Of a stretch of DNA of 64,000 nucleotides, positions 19,164 to 31,411 are shown piece after piece; position 1 is the stretch's first letter, and every line of letters starts with the position of its first letter. The translations under genes and the position numbers were made by a program. The stretch is from Prostheceraeus crozeri (Eukaryota; Platyhelminthes; Polycladida; Euryleptidae): assembly GCA_907163375.1 (NCBI GenBank), contig CAJQUW010007975.1, forward strand, positions 43,278 through 107,277, written 5' to 3'. The notes under the pieces were generated by a model. The model was given only the letters and a program-made list of their open reading frames with translations. It made no database searches and was not told where the DNA came from.

Positions 19164-20990
19164 TTATGTTTCCTTTTTGTGACATGGGCATTTCCGAATG
19201 TTTCCACTTCCGAAATAAGTTCTGTAAATCATGCGATGTGCCCAGTTATCAACTTGCTGCAACTGGTTTGAGAGTGCCTTGTTAATGCCAACAAAAACTG
19301 GAGATGCGTATTCTAGCAGAGACCGAATAGACGACGTGCAAACTTCCATTAGTTCTGAATCCGAAAGAACACTTCTTTGACGACGAAGAATGTGAAATCG
19401 TTGCGTTGTTTTCCTGATGACGTTGCGCGTGTGAGATTTCCAGCTCAAATGATCATCAAGCATTACGCCAAGAACATTGATTTCGGACACTCGTTCTAGT
19501 GGCAATGAGATAGATTCAATTGCTTCAGTACGCGTCAGTAGCATCAGTTTCGATTTGCTCATATTCAGGGTTAGCTTGTTACAATGACACCAAGCTGAGA
19601 CGAAACTGGTTTCTCTAGTGAGTGTCTCCTGAATTAAAGAAGAATTGCCCGAGTTCAGAGGAACAACAACATTCAAATCATCTGCATATTTGACACTAGA
19701 TATACAAAGAGTTGGTGAAACTAGATCTCCGACAAACGCTCAAAAGAGAACAGGTGCCAACACTGAGCCCTGCGGTACACCAACGTTCAAACGAATGGGA
19801 CCCGAGATGTCTGACCCAATCTTTACTCTGCCAGTTCGATCTTGCAGGAAGATCTTAATCCAGAGGAGACAGCCGCTGGGAAATTGGTGGTCTTTAAGCT
19901 TGCGAATGAGCAGCCTGTGATCTATTGCATCGAACGCACGTGAGAGGTCAAAACTCATTAGGGCAGATCCAAAAAGCAACTTATCGTCATTGATTCGGCT
20001 GATATTCTCAATTACATCAATTATAGCAATTGCTGTAGAATTCGAGGGGCGGAAGCCATGTTGATGAGGCCCTTATGTTCTTGCAAACAGATTTCGAGTA
20101 GATTTCAAAACAACTTTCTCGAGTAGCTTTATTGGTACGGAAGAAATTGTTATATATCGCAATTTGTGAACATCGGGAGGAGACGATTTTGAAACAGGAA
20201 TAATAAGACCCTCTTTCCAGTGTTGTGGTATGGCCTTTGATTGTAGTGATGTATTAAATATGATTGTTGGGGGCTCTGATAAGAATCTCGCCATTTCTTT
20301 GTAGATACGTGTTGGTATGCTGTCTGGAGCAGCAGATTTATTCAAAGATAATTTTGTCAGAAGATTGTAAACTTCGTATTCCTCAACATTCAAATGCCAG
20401 TCGGTGTTCGCGAACTCTTCCTGAAATATGCAAGGATAATGGCTATCAAAGGAGTCAGCTACGTCATTGCAAACAATACTCATTAGATTTTCTTTGGAGC
20501 CACATTGTTTCACCAGAGTAGACATTGTGCCATCTCGAACAGGTGCAGTTTCTTGTTTGACCAGGTTCCATAGACCCTTCGTGGAGCTCTTCAGTTTAGT
20601 TCCTTTGACTTCATTTTCAAATGGTTGTACAATTTCCAATTCTTGGAACGATATGCTGACCAACGATCAATTATCAAGTTCTTGATTAGCGGAGCCATCC
20701 ACTCTTTGTCCGTACTAATTAAGGAAACTATTCGGAGCGGGATATTATCTTGCAAGTTGCTCATGACAGTCTGGTATAGCCATTCCCATTGTTCTTCCAC
20801 ATTTTTAAATTCTCTTATCGCTGAACAATCAACCTTTGAAATAGCTGCGTTTAAAGCTTGCAAATTTGAGCGGCGAAAATCATAAAGAACATGATAATTT
20901 ACATGTTTTGAAACATCAATTCGATTTTTTGGCACAGTAAATCCCCCTGTCATGACAACCTTGATTGGGGAGGTAGGCCTATTGTTGCTT
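19164..20990 (-). mobile_element. CR1/Jockey-like LINE, 5'-truncated, decayed RT
   Basis: On the minus strand the order of RT parts is normal. The linker comes first (LQALNAAISKVDCSAIREF, KEWMAPLIKNLI, RSKNWKLYNHL), then LNKSAAPDSIPTRIYKEM, IPQHWKEGLIIPV and KLRYITISSVPIKLLEKV. Next are SFDLSRAFDAIDHRLLI, GVPQGSVLAPVLF, the YADD box near 19685, and the C-terminal part NVLGVMLDDHLSWKSH and SSIRSLLEYASPVFVGIN. The endonuclease domain is missing at the 5' side. Several frame interruptions make it inactive. It abuts the left end of the tRNA-like array. Confidence 0.85.
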
Positions 20991-21076
20991 GCTAAATTAA
21001 CAATTCGATAGGTTAATATTGCTTTATGATGTGTGGTGGTGAGGGTTTGATCCTGCCAATTTACAGAGTCGCGTAA

Positions 21077-21150
21077 GTGGCTCGTAGCTGAGTTGGTTAG
21101 AGCACAGGTCTAGTTAACCTTGGTCGTAGGTTCGAATCCTACCAGCCGCA
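21077..21150 (+). tRNA. First tRNA-like gene of the array (Thr AGU-like)
   Basis: A box TAGCTGAGTTGG and B box GGTTCGAATCC are canonical. The T arm is GTAGG/CCTAC. The anticodon stem CAGGT/ACCTT pairs four of five and encloses CTAGTTA, giving AGU (Thr) with U at position 37 where Thr tRNAs have A. The acceptor pairs GTGGCT with AGCCGC and leaves one extra base before TA(8,9). If the loop instead holds one extra base, the reading GUU (Asn) with AA following is possible. The two oddities suggest a tRNA-derived gene that may no longer serve translation. CATCTTTT follows as a Pol III terminator. Confidence 0.7.
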
Positions 21151-24100
21151 CATCTTTTGCATGGCAATTTGATCTATCGTTTATTTAATTTCATTGTTGT
21201 TAATTGCATTCACGACATGGTTTAAGATGCTTTGGTGGACAATCGATCCCCGCTACTTGCCTTAATGTCGGCGGTCACAATTGTGACGTGTTATTTATTC
21301 ATTGATTATTATTGCCTTGACAACTGATGTGTGGTGGTGAGGGTTTGATCCTGCCAATTGACAGAGTCGCGTAAGTGGCTCGTAGCTGAGTTGGTTAGAG
21401 CATAGGTCTAGTTAACCTTGGTCGTAGGTTCGAATCCTACCAGCCGCACATCTTTTGCATGGCAATTTGATCTATCGTTTATTTAATTTCATTGTTGTTA
21501 ATTGCATTCACGACATGGTTTAAGATGCTTTGGTGGACAATCGATCCCCGCTACTTGCCTTAATGTCGGCGGTCACAATTGTGACGTGTTATTTATTCAT
21601 TGATTATTATTGCTTTGACAACTGATGTGTGGTGGTGAGGGTTTGATCCTGCCAATTGACAGAGTCGCGTAAGTGGCTCGTAGCTGAGTTGGTTAGAGCA
21701 CAGGTCTAGTTAACCTTGGTCGTAGGTTCGAATCCTACCAGCCGCACATCTTTTGCATGGCAATTTGATCTATCGTTTATTTAATTTCATTGTTGTTAAT
21801 TGCATTCACGACATGGTTTAAGATGCTTTGGTGGACAATCGATCCCCGCTACTTGCCTTAATGTCGGCGGTCACAATTGTGACGTGTTATTTATTCATTG
21901 ATTATTATTGCCTTGACAACTGATGTGTGGTGGTGAGGGTTTGATCCTGCCAATTGACAGAGTCGCGTAAGTGGCTCGTAGCTGAGTTGGTTAGAGCATA
22001 GGTCTAGTTAACCTTGGTCGTAGGTTCGAATCCTACCAGCCGCACATCTTTTGCATGGCAATTTGATCTATCGTTTATTTAATTTCATTGTTGTTAATTG
22101 CATTCACGACATGGTTTAAGATGCTTTGGTGGACAATCGATCCCCGCTACTTGCCTTAATGTCGGCGGTCACAATTGTGACGTGTTATTTATTCATTGAT
22201 TATTATTGCCTTGACAACTGATGTGTGGTGGTGAGGGTTTGATCCTGCCAATTGACAGAGTCGCGTAAGTGGCTCGTAGCTGAGTTGGTTAGAGCACAGG
22301 TCTAGTTAACCTTGGTCGTAGGTTCGAATCCTACCAGCCGCACATCTTTTGCATGGCAATTTGATCTATCGTTTATTTAATTTCATTGTTGTTAATTGCA
22401 TTCACGACATGGTTTAAGATGCTTTGGTGGACAATCGATCCCCGCTACTTGCCTTAATGTCGGCGGTCACAATTGTGACGTGTTATTTATTCATTGATTA
22501 TTATTGCCTTGACAACTGATGTGTGGTGGTGAGGGTTTGATCCTGCCAATTGACAGAGTCGCGTAAGTGGCTCGTAGCTGAGTTGGTTAGAGCACAGGTC
22601 TAGTTAACCTTGGTCGTAGGCTCGAATCCTACCAGCCGCACATCTTTTGCATGGCAATTTGATCTATCGTTTATTTAATTTCATTGTTGTTAATTGCATT
22701 CACGACATGGTTTAAGATGCTTTGGTGGACAATCGATCCCCGCTACTTGCCTTAATGTCGGCGGTCACAATTGTGACGTGTTATTTATTCATTGATTATT
22801 ATTGCCTTGACAACTGATGTGTGGTGGTGAGGGTTTGATCCTGCCAATTGACAGAGTCGCGTAAGTGGCTCGTAGCTGAGTTGGTTAGAGCACAGGTCTA
22901 GTTAACCTTGGTCGTAGGTTCAAATCCTACCAGCCGCACATCTTTTGCATGGCAATTTGATCTATCGTTTATTTAATTTCATTGTTGTTAATTGCATTCA
23001 CGACATGGTTTAAGATGCTTTGGTGGACAATCGATCCCCGCTACTTGCCTTAATGTCGGCGGTCACAATTGTGACGTGTTATTTATTCATTGATTATTAT
23101 TGCCTTGACAACTGATGTGTGGTGGTGAGGGTTTGATCCTGCCAATTGACAGAGTCGCGTAAGTTGCTCGTAGCTGAGTTGGTTAGAGCACAGGTCTAGT
23201 TAACCTTGGTCGTAGGTTCGAATCCTACCAGCCGCACATCTTTTGCATGGCAATTTGATCTATCGTTTATTTAATTTCATTGTTGTTAATTGCATTCACG
23301 ACATGGTTTAAGATGCTTTGGTGGACAATCGATCCCCGCTACTTGCCTTAATGTCGGCGGTCACAATTGTGACGTGTTATTTATTCATTGATTATTATTG
23401 CCTTGACAACTGATGTGTGGTGGTGAGGGTTTGATCCTGCCAATTGACAGAGTCGCGTAAGTGGCTCGTAGCTGAGTTGGTTAGAGCACAGGTCTAGTTA
23501 ACCTTGGTCGTAGGTTCGAATCCTACCAGCCGCACATCTTTTGCATGGCAATTTGATCTATCGTTTATTTAATTTCATTGTTGTTAATTGCATTCACGAC
23601 ATGGTTTAAGATGCTTTGGTGGACAATCGATCCCCGCTACTTGCCTTAATGTCGGCGGTCACAATTGTGACGTGTTATTTATTCATTGATTATTATTGCC
23701 TTGACAACTGATGTGTGGTGGTGAGGGTTTGATCCTGCCAATTGACAGAGTCGCGTAAGTGGCTCGTAGCTGAGTTGGTTAGAGCACAGGTCTAGTTAAC
23801 CTTGGTCGTAGGTTCGAATCCTACCAGCCGCACATCTTTTGCATGGCAATTTGATCTATCGTTTATTTAATTTCATTGTTGTTAATTGCATTCACGACAT
23901 GGTTTAAGATGCTTTGGTGGACAATCGATCCCCGCTACTTGCCTTAATGTCGGCGGTCACAATTGTGACGTGTTATTTATTCATTGATTATTATTGCCTT
24001 GACAACTGATGTGTGGTGGTGAGGGTTTGATCCTGCCAATTGACAGAGTCGCGTAAGTGGCTCGTAGCTGAGTTGGTTAGAGCACAGGTCTAGTTAACCT

Positions 24101-27100
24101 TGGTCGTAGGCTCGAATCCTACCAGCCGCACATCTTTTGCATGGCAATTTGATCTATCGTTTATTTAATTTCATTGTTGTTAATTGCATTCACGACATGG
24201 TTTAAGATGCTTTGGTGGACAATCGATCCCCGCTACTTGCCTTAATGTCGGCGGTCACAATTGTGACGTGTTATTTATTCATTGATTATTATTGCCTTGA
24301 CAACTGATGTGTGGTGGTGAGGGTTTGATCCTGCCAATTGACAGAGTCGCGTAAGTGGCTCGTAGCTGAGTTGGTTAGAGCACAGGTCTAGTTAACCTTG
24401 GTCGTAGGTTCGAATCCTACCAGCCGCACATCTTTTGCATGGCAATTTGATCTATCGTTTATTTAATTTCATTGTTGTTAATTGCATTCACGACATGGTT
24501 TAAGATGCTTTGGTGGACAATCGATCCCCGCTACTTGCCTTAATGTCGGCGGTCACAATTGTGACGTGTTATTTATTCATTGATTATTATTGCCTTGACA
24601 ACTGATGTGTGGTGGTGAGGGTTTGATCCTGCCAATTGACAGAGTCGCGTAAGTGGCTCGTAGCTGAGTTGGTTAGAGCACAGGTCTAGTTAACCTTGGT
24701 CGTAGGCTCGAATCCTACCAGCCGCACATCTTTTGCATGGCAATTTGATCTATCGTTTATTTAATTTCATTGTTGTTAATTGCATTCACGACATGGTTAA
24801 GATGCTTTGGTGGACAATCGATCCCCGCTACTTGCCTTAATGTCGGCGGTCACAATTGTGACGTGTTATTTATTCATTGATTATTATTGCCTTGACAACT
24901 GATGTGTGGTGGTGAGGGTTTGATCCTGCCAATTGACAGAGTCGCGTAAGTGGCTCGTAGCTGAGTTGGTTAGAGCACAGGTCTAGTTAACCTTGGTCGT
25001 AGGTTCAAATCCTACCAGCCGCACATCTTTTGCATGGCAATTTGATCTATCGTTTATTTAATTTCATTGTTGTTAATTGCATTCACGACATGGTTTAAGA
25101 TGCTTTGGTGGACAATCGATCCCCGCTACTTGCCTTAATGTCGGCGGTCACAATTGTGACGTGTTATTTATTCATTGATTATTATTGCCTTGACAACTGA
25201 TGTGTGGTGGTGAGGGTTTGATCCTGCCAATTGACAGAGTCGCGTAAGTTGCTCGTAGCTGAGTTGGTTAGAGCACAGGTCTAGTTAACCTTGGTCGTAG
25301 GTTCGAATCCTACCAGCCGCACATCTTTTGCATGGCAATTTGATCTATCGTTTATTTAATTTCATTGTTGTTAATTGCATTCACGACATGGTTTAAGATG
25401 CTTTGGTGGACAATCGATCCCCGCTACTTGCCTTAATGTCGGCGGTCACAATTGTGACGTGTTATTTATTCATTGATTATTATTGCCTTGACAACTGATG
25501 TGTGGTGGTGAGGGTTTGATCCTGCCAATTGACAGAGTCGCGTAAGTGGCTCGTAGCTGAGTTGGTTAGAGCACAGGTCTAGTTAACCTTGGTCGTAGGT
25601 TCGAATCCTACCAGCCGCACATCTTTTGCATGGCAATTTGATCTATCGTTTATTTAATTTCATTGTTGTTAATTGCATTCACGACATGGTTTAAGATGCT
25701 TTGGTGGACAATCGATCCCCGCTACTTGCCTTAATGTCGGCGGTCACAATTGTGACGTGTTATTTATTCATTGATTATTATTGCCTTGACAACTGATGTG
25801 TGGTGGTGAGGGTTTGATCCTGCCAATTGACAGAGTCGCGTAAGTGGCTCGTAGCTGAGTTGGTTAGAGCACAGGTCTAGTTAACCTTGGTCGTAGGTTC
25901 GAATCCTACCAGCCGCACATCTTTTGCATGGCAATTTGATCTATCGTTTATTTAATTTCATTGTTGTTAATTGCATTCACGACATGGTTTAAGATGCTTT
26001 GGTGGACAATCGATCCCCGCTACTTGCCTTAATGTCGGCGGTCACAATTGTGACGTGTTATTTATTCATTGATTATTATTGCCTTGACAACTGATGTGTG
26101 GTGGTGAGGGTTTGATCCTGCCAATTGACAGAGTCGCGTAAGTGGCTCGTAGCTGAGTTGGTTAGAGCACAGGTCTAGTTAACCTTGGTCGTAGGTTCAA
26201 ATCCTACCAGCCGCACATCTTTTGCATGGCAATTTGATCTATCGTTTATTTAATTTCATTGTTGTTAATTGCATTCACGACATGGTTTAAGATGCTTTGG
26301 TGGACAATCGATCCCCGCTACTTGCCTTAATGTCGGCGGTCACAATTGTGACGTGTTATTTATTCATTGATTATTATTGCCTTGACAACTGATGTGTGGT
26401 GGTGAGGGTTTGATCCTGCCAATTGACAGAGTCGCGTAAGTGGCTCGTAGCTGAGTTGGTTAGAGCACAGGTCTAGTTAACCTTGGTCGTAGGTTCGAAT
26501 CCTACCAGCCGCACATCTTTTGCATGGCAATTTGATCTATCGTTTATTTAATTTCATTGTTGTTAATTGCATTCACGACATGGTTTAAGATGCTTTGGTG
26601 GACAATCGATCCCCGCTACTTGCCTTAATGTCGGCGGTCACAATTGTGACGTGTTATTTATTCATTGATTATTATTGCCTTGACAACTGATGTGTGGTGG
26701 TGAGGGTTTGATCCTGCCAATTGACAGAGTCGCGTAAGTGGCTCGTAGCTGAGTTGGTTAGAGCACAGGTCTAGTTAACCTTGGTCGTAGGCTCGAATCC
26801 TACCAGCCGCACATCTTTTGCATGGCAATTTGATCTATCGTTTATTTAATTTCATTGTTGTTAATTGCATTCACGACATGGTTAAGATGCTTTGGTGGAC
26901 AATCGATCCCCGCTACTTGCCTTAATGTCGGCGGTCACAATTGTGACGTGTTATTTATTCATTGATTATTATTGCCTTGACAACTGATGTGTGGTGGTGA
27001 GGGTTTGATCCTGCCAATTGACAGAGTCGCGTAAGTGGCTCGTAGCTGAGTTGGTTAGAGCACAGGTCTAGTTAACCTTGGTCGTAGGTTCGAATCCTAC

Positions 27101-28226
27101 CAGCCGCACATCTTTTGCATGGCAATTTGATCTATCGTTTATTTAATTTCATTGTTGTTAATTGCATTCACGACATGGTTTAAGATGCTTTGGTGGACAA
27201 TCGATCCCCGCTACTTGCCTTAATGTCGGCGGTCACAATTGTGACGTGTTATTTATTCATTGATTATTATTGCCTTGACAACTGATGTGTGGTGGTGAGG
27301 GTTTGATCCTGCCAATTGACAGAGTCGCGTAAGTGGCTCGTAGCTGAGTTGGTTAGAGCACAGGTCTAGTTAACCTTGGTCGTAGGTTCGAATCCTACCA
27401 GCCGCACATCTTTTGCATGGCAATTTGATCTATCGTTTATTTAATTTCATCGTTGTTAATTGCATTCACGACATGGTTTAAGATGCTTTGGTGGACAATC
27501 GATCCCCGCTACTTGCCTTAATGTCGGCGGTCACAATTGTGACGTGTTATTTATTCATTGATTATTATTGCCTTGACAACTGATGTGTGGTGGTGAGGGT
27601 TTGATCCTGCCAATTGACAGAGTCGCGTAAGTGGCTCGTAGCTGAGTTGGTTAGAGCACAGGTCTAGTTAACCTTGGTCGTAGGCTCGAATCCTACCAGC
27701 CGCACATCTTTTGCATGGCAATTTGATCTATCGTTTATTTAATTTCATTGTTGTTAATTGCATTCACGACATGGTTTAAGATGCTTTGGTGGACAATCGA
27801 TCCCCGCTACTTGCCTTAATGTCGGCGGTCACAATTGTGACGTGTTATTTATTCATTGATTATTATTGCCTTGACAACTGATGTGTGGTGGTGAGGGTTT
27901 GATCCTGCCAATTGACAGAGTCGCGTAAGTGGCTCGTAGCTGAGTTGGTTAGAGCACAGGTCTAGTTAACCTTGGTCGTAGGTTCGAATCCTACCAGCCG
28001 CACATCTTTTGCATGGCAATTTGATCTATCGTTTATTTAATTTCATTGTTGTTAATTGCATTCACGACATGGTTTAAGATGCTTTGGTGGACAATCGATC
28101 CCCGCTACTTGCCTTAATGTCGGCGGTCACAATTGTGACGTGTTATTTATTCATTGATTATTATTGCCTTGACAACTGATGTGTGGTGGTGAGGGTTTGA
28201 TCCTGCCAATTGACAGAGTCGCGTAA

Positions 28227-28300
28227 GTGGCTCGTAGCTGAGTTGGTTAGAGCACAGGTCTAGTTAACCTTGGTCGTAGGTTCGAATCCTACCAGCCGCA
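28227..28300 (+). tRNA. Last tRNA-like gene left of E2
   Basis: Same sequence as the array consensus with TTCGAATC in the T loop and a T4 run at 28305-28308. The following unit is cut at GTCGCG (28516-28521) by E2, just before the next tRNA would begin. Confidence 0.7.
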
Positions 28301-28521
28301 CATCTTTTGCATGGCAATTTGATCTATCGTTTATTTAATTTCATTGTTGTTAATTGCATTCACGACATGGTTTAAGATGCTTTGGTGGACAATCGATCCC
28401 CGCTACTTGCCTTAATGTCGGCGGTCACAATTGTGACGTGTTATTTATTCATTGATTATTATTGCCTTGACAACTGATGTGTGGTGGTGAGGGTTTGATC
28501 CTGCCAATTGACAGAGTCGCG

Positions 28522-29155
28522 AGTAGTATATAGTGTGACATCCGGCGCGACGCTTCGCTTCGCTTCGCTTGCGCCGGATGTCACACTTTTGCGGGGGTTT
28601 TCAAAATTTTCAAAAAAATCAAAATTTCAAAAATTTAGGTAGATTTCAAATTTCACGTGGCCGAAGGGCGAAAATTTAAGTTGTCTCAAAATATCACGTG
28701 GTCTAAGAATTTTGAAAATTTAGGCAGACGAAAATTTAAGTTGTCTCAAAATATCACGTAGTCTCAATATACCAGAAGATTGTATTCAAAATATTTATTC
28801 AAAATATTCATTTAAAAATGGAAGAAACAAAAGTGGATGAAACAAAAGTGGAAGGAACCTCAAGAATATATCCTTCGTTATCATATGAACGTAGTTCTAC
28901 TTTAATGGACATTGAAAAGATTAACATTGAAAAAATGAATAAAGAAAAACACAAAGATAGAGTTAGGTATATGAAAGATAAGGAATCTCAATTATTATTA
29001 AGATTAGAGCATTATAAAAAATTAAGAAAGAGATGGACTAAAGTTAAGAATGTAACACAAGGAATTGGCATATTCTTTACAATAAGTTTGGGTGCTTTAA
29101 CAATTGTTATATCTTCAGGTGTTTTAGTAATTCCAGTAGTTGCTACAGCTTTAAC
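28522..29155. repeat. E2 left terminal inverted repeat with subterminal hairpin
   Basis: About 630 bp matches the right end (45166-45772) in reverse. Next to the tip is a perfect 16-bp inverted pair GTGTGACATCCGGCGC / GCGCCGGATGTCACAC (28533-28548, 28571-28586) around a loop of CGCTT repeats. Inward lie diverged repeats of AAAATTTAAGTTGTCTCAAAATATCACGT split by spacers. The repeat runs into the first gene, so the gene's N-terminal third is part of the terminal repeat. Confidence 0.9.
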
Positions 29156-29528
29156 AGGTACGGGTGTTTTTGCAACTTCACTTGTTACAATGTTAGATAA
29201 ATCTTTAATAACTAAGAAACGAAAATCATTAAAAACTAAGCATTTACATATTAAAGAAGTCTATGATAAACTACATTACTACTTTCAAATAGTATGTGAT
29301 GATAATGTTATTACGTTAGATGAGATTGAAAAATTTGATCAAATAGCTAATGAAGTAAATCAAATATCATTTCAATTACAGTCAGAAAAAGTTGATGATA
29401 AGAATAAACAGGATGGCAAAATTTCGAGTGATGGTAAAATTTCTAATGAAGAAAATGACAAAATTTTTTTAGAAGAGCTAAAAACTTTAAGCGAAAATTT
29501 AAGCAAAACTTTATTAAACAAAACTTAA
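28818..29528 (+). CDS. Membrane-hairpin protein, E2
   Basis: A 236-residue product. Residues 1-75 are charged (EKINIEKMNKEKHKDRVRY, then a Leu/Arg/Lys helix). Residues 82-125 are a long hydrophobic Gly/Val/Thr-rich stretch (GALTIVISSGVLVIPVVATA) long enough for two membrane passes, and the rest is acidic and helical with DDNVITLDEIEKFDQI, which looks somewhat like an EF-hand loop. A 3-copy GKISxDG repeat region lies near the end. A partial copy lies in the right terminal repeat and a full sibling in E3. Function unknown; membrane penetration or envelope association is only a guess. Confidence 0.6.
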   Translation: MEETKVDETKVEGTSRIYPSLSYERSSTLMDIEKINIEKMNKEKHKDRVRYMKDKESQLLLRLEHYKKLRKRWTKVKNVTQGIGIFFTISLGALTIVISSGVLVIPVVATALTGTGVFATSLVTMLDKSLITKKRKSLKTKHLHIKEVYDKLHYYFQIVCDDNVITLDEIEKFDQIANEVNQISFQLQSEKVDDKNKQDGKISSDGKISNEENDKIFLEELKTLSENLSKTLLNKT

Positions 29529-29664
29529 AACGAGAAAACTTTAACCGAGAAAACTCTAAACGAAAAGATGTCAAACAACAAAGCAATAAAAAAATAATTT
29601 GTTCAGTAAAATGTTTTTGCTGTATTCCAATGTTACCACAAAATTCAAATATTATATTTTAAAA

Positions 29665-30489
29665 ATGGATAAAATTAGAGCTGATAATTTTAAAAGAATG
29701 AAACAATTAGAAGAGTTAATAAAACAAAGAAATATTATGAAAGAAATTCATCTTCAACATAGAATGATAAAAGCTGGTATTCAATCTGATATGTTTGAAA
29801 AAATGCAGCAAACCGAGCAAATAAAAACTGATTTTGAGAAAACTATGAAACCATTTAAAACTCTTGAAAAAGAAAGTACAAATAATGATAAACAAATTGA
29901 TATAACAGATCCAGAGCACAAAACTGTATTAGATGACTATGGATTACTAGAATCAAACATTAATAAGAAATTACCAAAATCTATGCAATTTGAACATTCT
30001 ATCTCATTTATAGATGGAAAAACAATACCTAGATTTTATCTCGGACAAAAAGAAATATTTCCACAACCTTTTCGAGGTATAATTTTTTCACCAGATAAAT
30101 CTCCTTTTAATTTAGATAGAAATTTTGTTAATCTTTTAAGAGGAGCAGATTTAAATAATTATGCTGTAGAAGACCTCATAAAATATAAAGCTATGTTAGA
30201 CAGAGTTGGTGCAGTAAAATCTCTTAGACGTTATAAACAATTAGAAAATTTATTATCAACGGGAGTTAAAGTAGGGAAAGGTTTATCTGAAAAACAGAAA
30301 ACTGAAACAACTGTATTTTTACCAGATGATCCACAAGAATTACTAAATAGATTAAATATTTTAATATCTGCAATAAAAGAAGGACATAATTCTAGTTTCA
30401 ATGAAATTCATGCTATATTGAAAAGACTGTTAGAAAAGAAGATTCTAAATGAAGAGGATTATAAAAGTATAACGAACCGAATGTTCTAG
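29665..30489 (+). CDS. Helical virion-protein candidate, E2
   Basis: The ATG at 29665 (MDKIRADNFKRMKQ) follows an A-rich leader and is preferred to 29599. Residues 1-90 form a charged coiled coil (MKQLEELIKQRNIMKEIHLQ). The middle has FIDGKTIPRFYLGQKEIFPQ and the C-terminal half has DDPQELLNRLNILISAIKEG with a final helix LEKKILNEEDYKS. This last block (LxxLIxxIKxGNxS..LLxxGxIxxxEY) recurs in a gene near the penton of many invertebrate Polinton-like elements, in my recollection. It ends just before GC-rich hairpins. Function unknown. Confidence 0.55.
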   Translation: MDKIRADNFKRMKQLEELIKQRNIMKEIHLQHRMIKAGIQSDMFEKMQQTEQIKTDFEKTMKPFKTLEKESTNNDKQIDITDPEHKTVLDDYGLLESNINKKLPKSMQFEHSISFIDGKTIPRFYLGQKEIFPQPFRGIIFSPDKSPFNLDRNFVNLLRGADLNNYAVEDLIKYKAMLDRVGAVKSLRRYKQLENLLSTGVKVGKGLSEKQKTETTVFLPDDPQELLNRLNILISAIKEGHNSSFNEIHAILKRLLEKKILNEEDYKSITNRMF

Positions 30490-30536
30490 GGCTTCGCCCG
30501 AACCGGACATCTCTGATGTCCTCCAGGGCTTCGCCC
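30489..30536. other. Cluster of GC-rich CTTCG hairpins after the helical-protein gene
   Basis: Two copies of GGGCTTCGCCC (30489-30499 and 30526-30536) flank a third hairpin GGACAT-ATGTCC (30505-30510/30516-30521). The E3 sibling lacks the whole cluster, so it was gained in E2 or lost from E3. Similar words follow the ATPase gene (32266-32290). Each is a short stem with a compact tetraloop in an otherwise AT-rich element. Confidence 0.7.
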
Positions 30537-30622
30537 GTAGCTGAAATATGTTGTTGTTTTTAATTTTTTATAAAAAAAATATTTCATAAAAAAATATTTA
30601 TTTAATTTTTTTTAGTTTAAAA

Positions 30623-31411
30623 ATGTGTTCAGCAGATTTAGACAAAATTAATAATCATTTAGAAAATTTGATAGAGATTTTGGGTTCATCAAAATTTAGT
30701 ACGACGTTAAAAATTATAACAACTACTTCATCACACACTTGTAATTTAGAACCCATTCTACATTTGGAACAAAATAAAAATTATCAAATTGCAGTGACTA
30801 GTTTCTCTACATTTAACACTATTCAAAACGTTATCAAAGATGTGAATGATCAATTTAGATATTCTACTGATAAAGGCAAAACATGGAAAATATTAACTTT
30901 TCTTCCTGGTTCTTACGAAGTTGAAACAATATCAAATGAAATTAAGAGACATTTAGGTATACCATTTAAAGATAAGAAACAATTACATTTTGCAGTTGAA
31001 CCGGCAGTTAATAAATTTTCTCTTACTTTAGACGAAAATCATCAAGTTGATTTTAATCATGATAGATCATTGTCAAAGCTATTAGGATTTAATAAACAAA
31101 CCTATAGTCAAGGTTATCATTTAGGTGAGAAGATTCCAAAAATAACTGAAATAAATTCAATTGTTGTACATTGTGACATTATTGAAGGAGGATATATAAA
31201 TGGTAAATTATCAAATTTAATATTCAGTTTTCCAGCTTTTACTGTACCCATTGGTTATAGATTAAATGTATTTCCACAAACATTAATATATTTTCCTATT
31301 ACAAGAAAAACTATTAACAACATTAACATTAGAATCACTGATGAAAAAGGACAAGAAATAAATTTTGGAGGTGAAGAGATTATGATAGATCTTTTGGTTC
31401 GGGAGGTATAA
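30623..31411 (+). CDS. Penton-like (single jelly-roll) minor capsid protein, E2
   Basis: A 262-residue protein. After a short helix it has strands TTLKIITTTSSHTCNLEPIL and NYQIAVTSFSTFNTI, the pattern GKTWKILTFLPGSYEVETIS, then KLLGFNKQTYSQGYHLGEK. The conserved C-terminal block follows: SIVVHCDIIEGGYINGK, GYRLNVFPQ, YFPITRKTINNINIRITDE and a final strand pair. The order LLGF / IxVHCD / YxPI / IRITDxxG is that of penton-like proteins in adintovirus-like elements. It would form the fivefold vertices. It is the functional counterpart of the E1 penton-like genes but very distant in sequence. Confidence 0.75.
   Translation: MCSADLDKINNHLENLIEILGSSKFSTTLKIITTTSSHTCNLEPILHLEQNKNYQIAVTSFSTFNTIQNVIKDVNDQFRYSTDKGKTWKILTFLPGSYEVETISNEIKRHLGIPFKDKKQLHFAVEPAVNKFSLTLDENHQVDFNHDRSLSKLLGFNKQTYSQGYHLGEKIPKITEINSIVVHCDIIEGGYINGKLSNLIFSFPAFTVPIGYRLNVFPQTLIYFPITRKTINNINIRITDEKGQEINFGGEEIMIDLLVREV

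Larger units (their letters stand above)
21028..28521 (+). repeat. tRNA-gene satellite, left part: 25 copies of a 298-bp unit
   Basis: Each unit starts GATGTGTGGTGGTGAGGG and holds one 74-nt tRNA-like gene, a T4 run 5 nt after it, and a spacer with the palindrome GTCACAATTGTGAC. tRNA starts follow 21077 + 298k for k = 0-12, then 24950 + 298k (seven copies), then 27035 + 298k (five copies), the shifts being two single-base deletions in spacers. Units differ at only a few positions: TTCGAATC versus CTCGAATC or TTCAAATC in the T loop, CACAGG versus CATAGG, and GTGGCTC versus GTTGCTC. This points to recent amplification or homogenisation. No protein-coding frame spans a unit. The array is broken by E2 inside a unit and resumes at 45773. 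Confidence 0.95.

Noticed and set aside
19740-19979. Host gene calls in the LINE region on either strand
   Set aside because: The minus-strand frames carry RT blocks in LINE order; the plus-strand frames are their shadows.
21077-21150. Confident tRNA-Asn (GUU) assignment
   Set aside because: It needs an eight-base anticodon loop. The seven-base loop with better stem pairing gives AGU, so Thr-like is preferred and left open.
21890-21910. Link between the array palindrome GTCACAATTGTGAC and the piggyBac end palindrome GTGACAATTGTCAC
   Set aside because: The two share only the central CAATTG with short flanks in different order; chance similarity of palindromes is enough.
21028-28521. CRISPR-like or rDNA-like repeat array
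   Set aside because: The whole 298-bp unit is repeated, with no variable spacers, and it holds a tRNA-like gene with Pol III boxes. It is a eukaryotic satellite.
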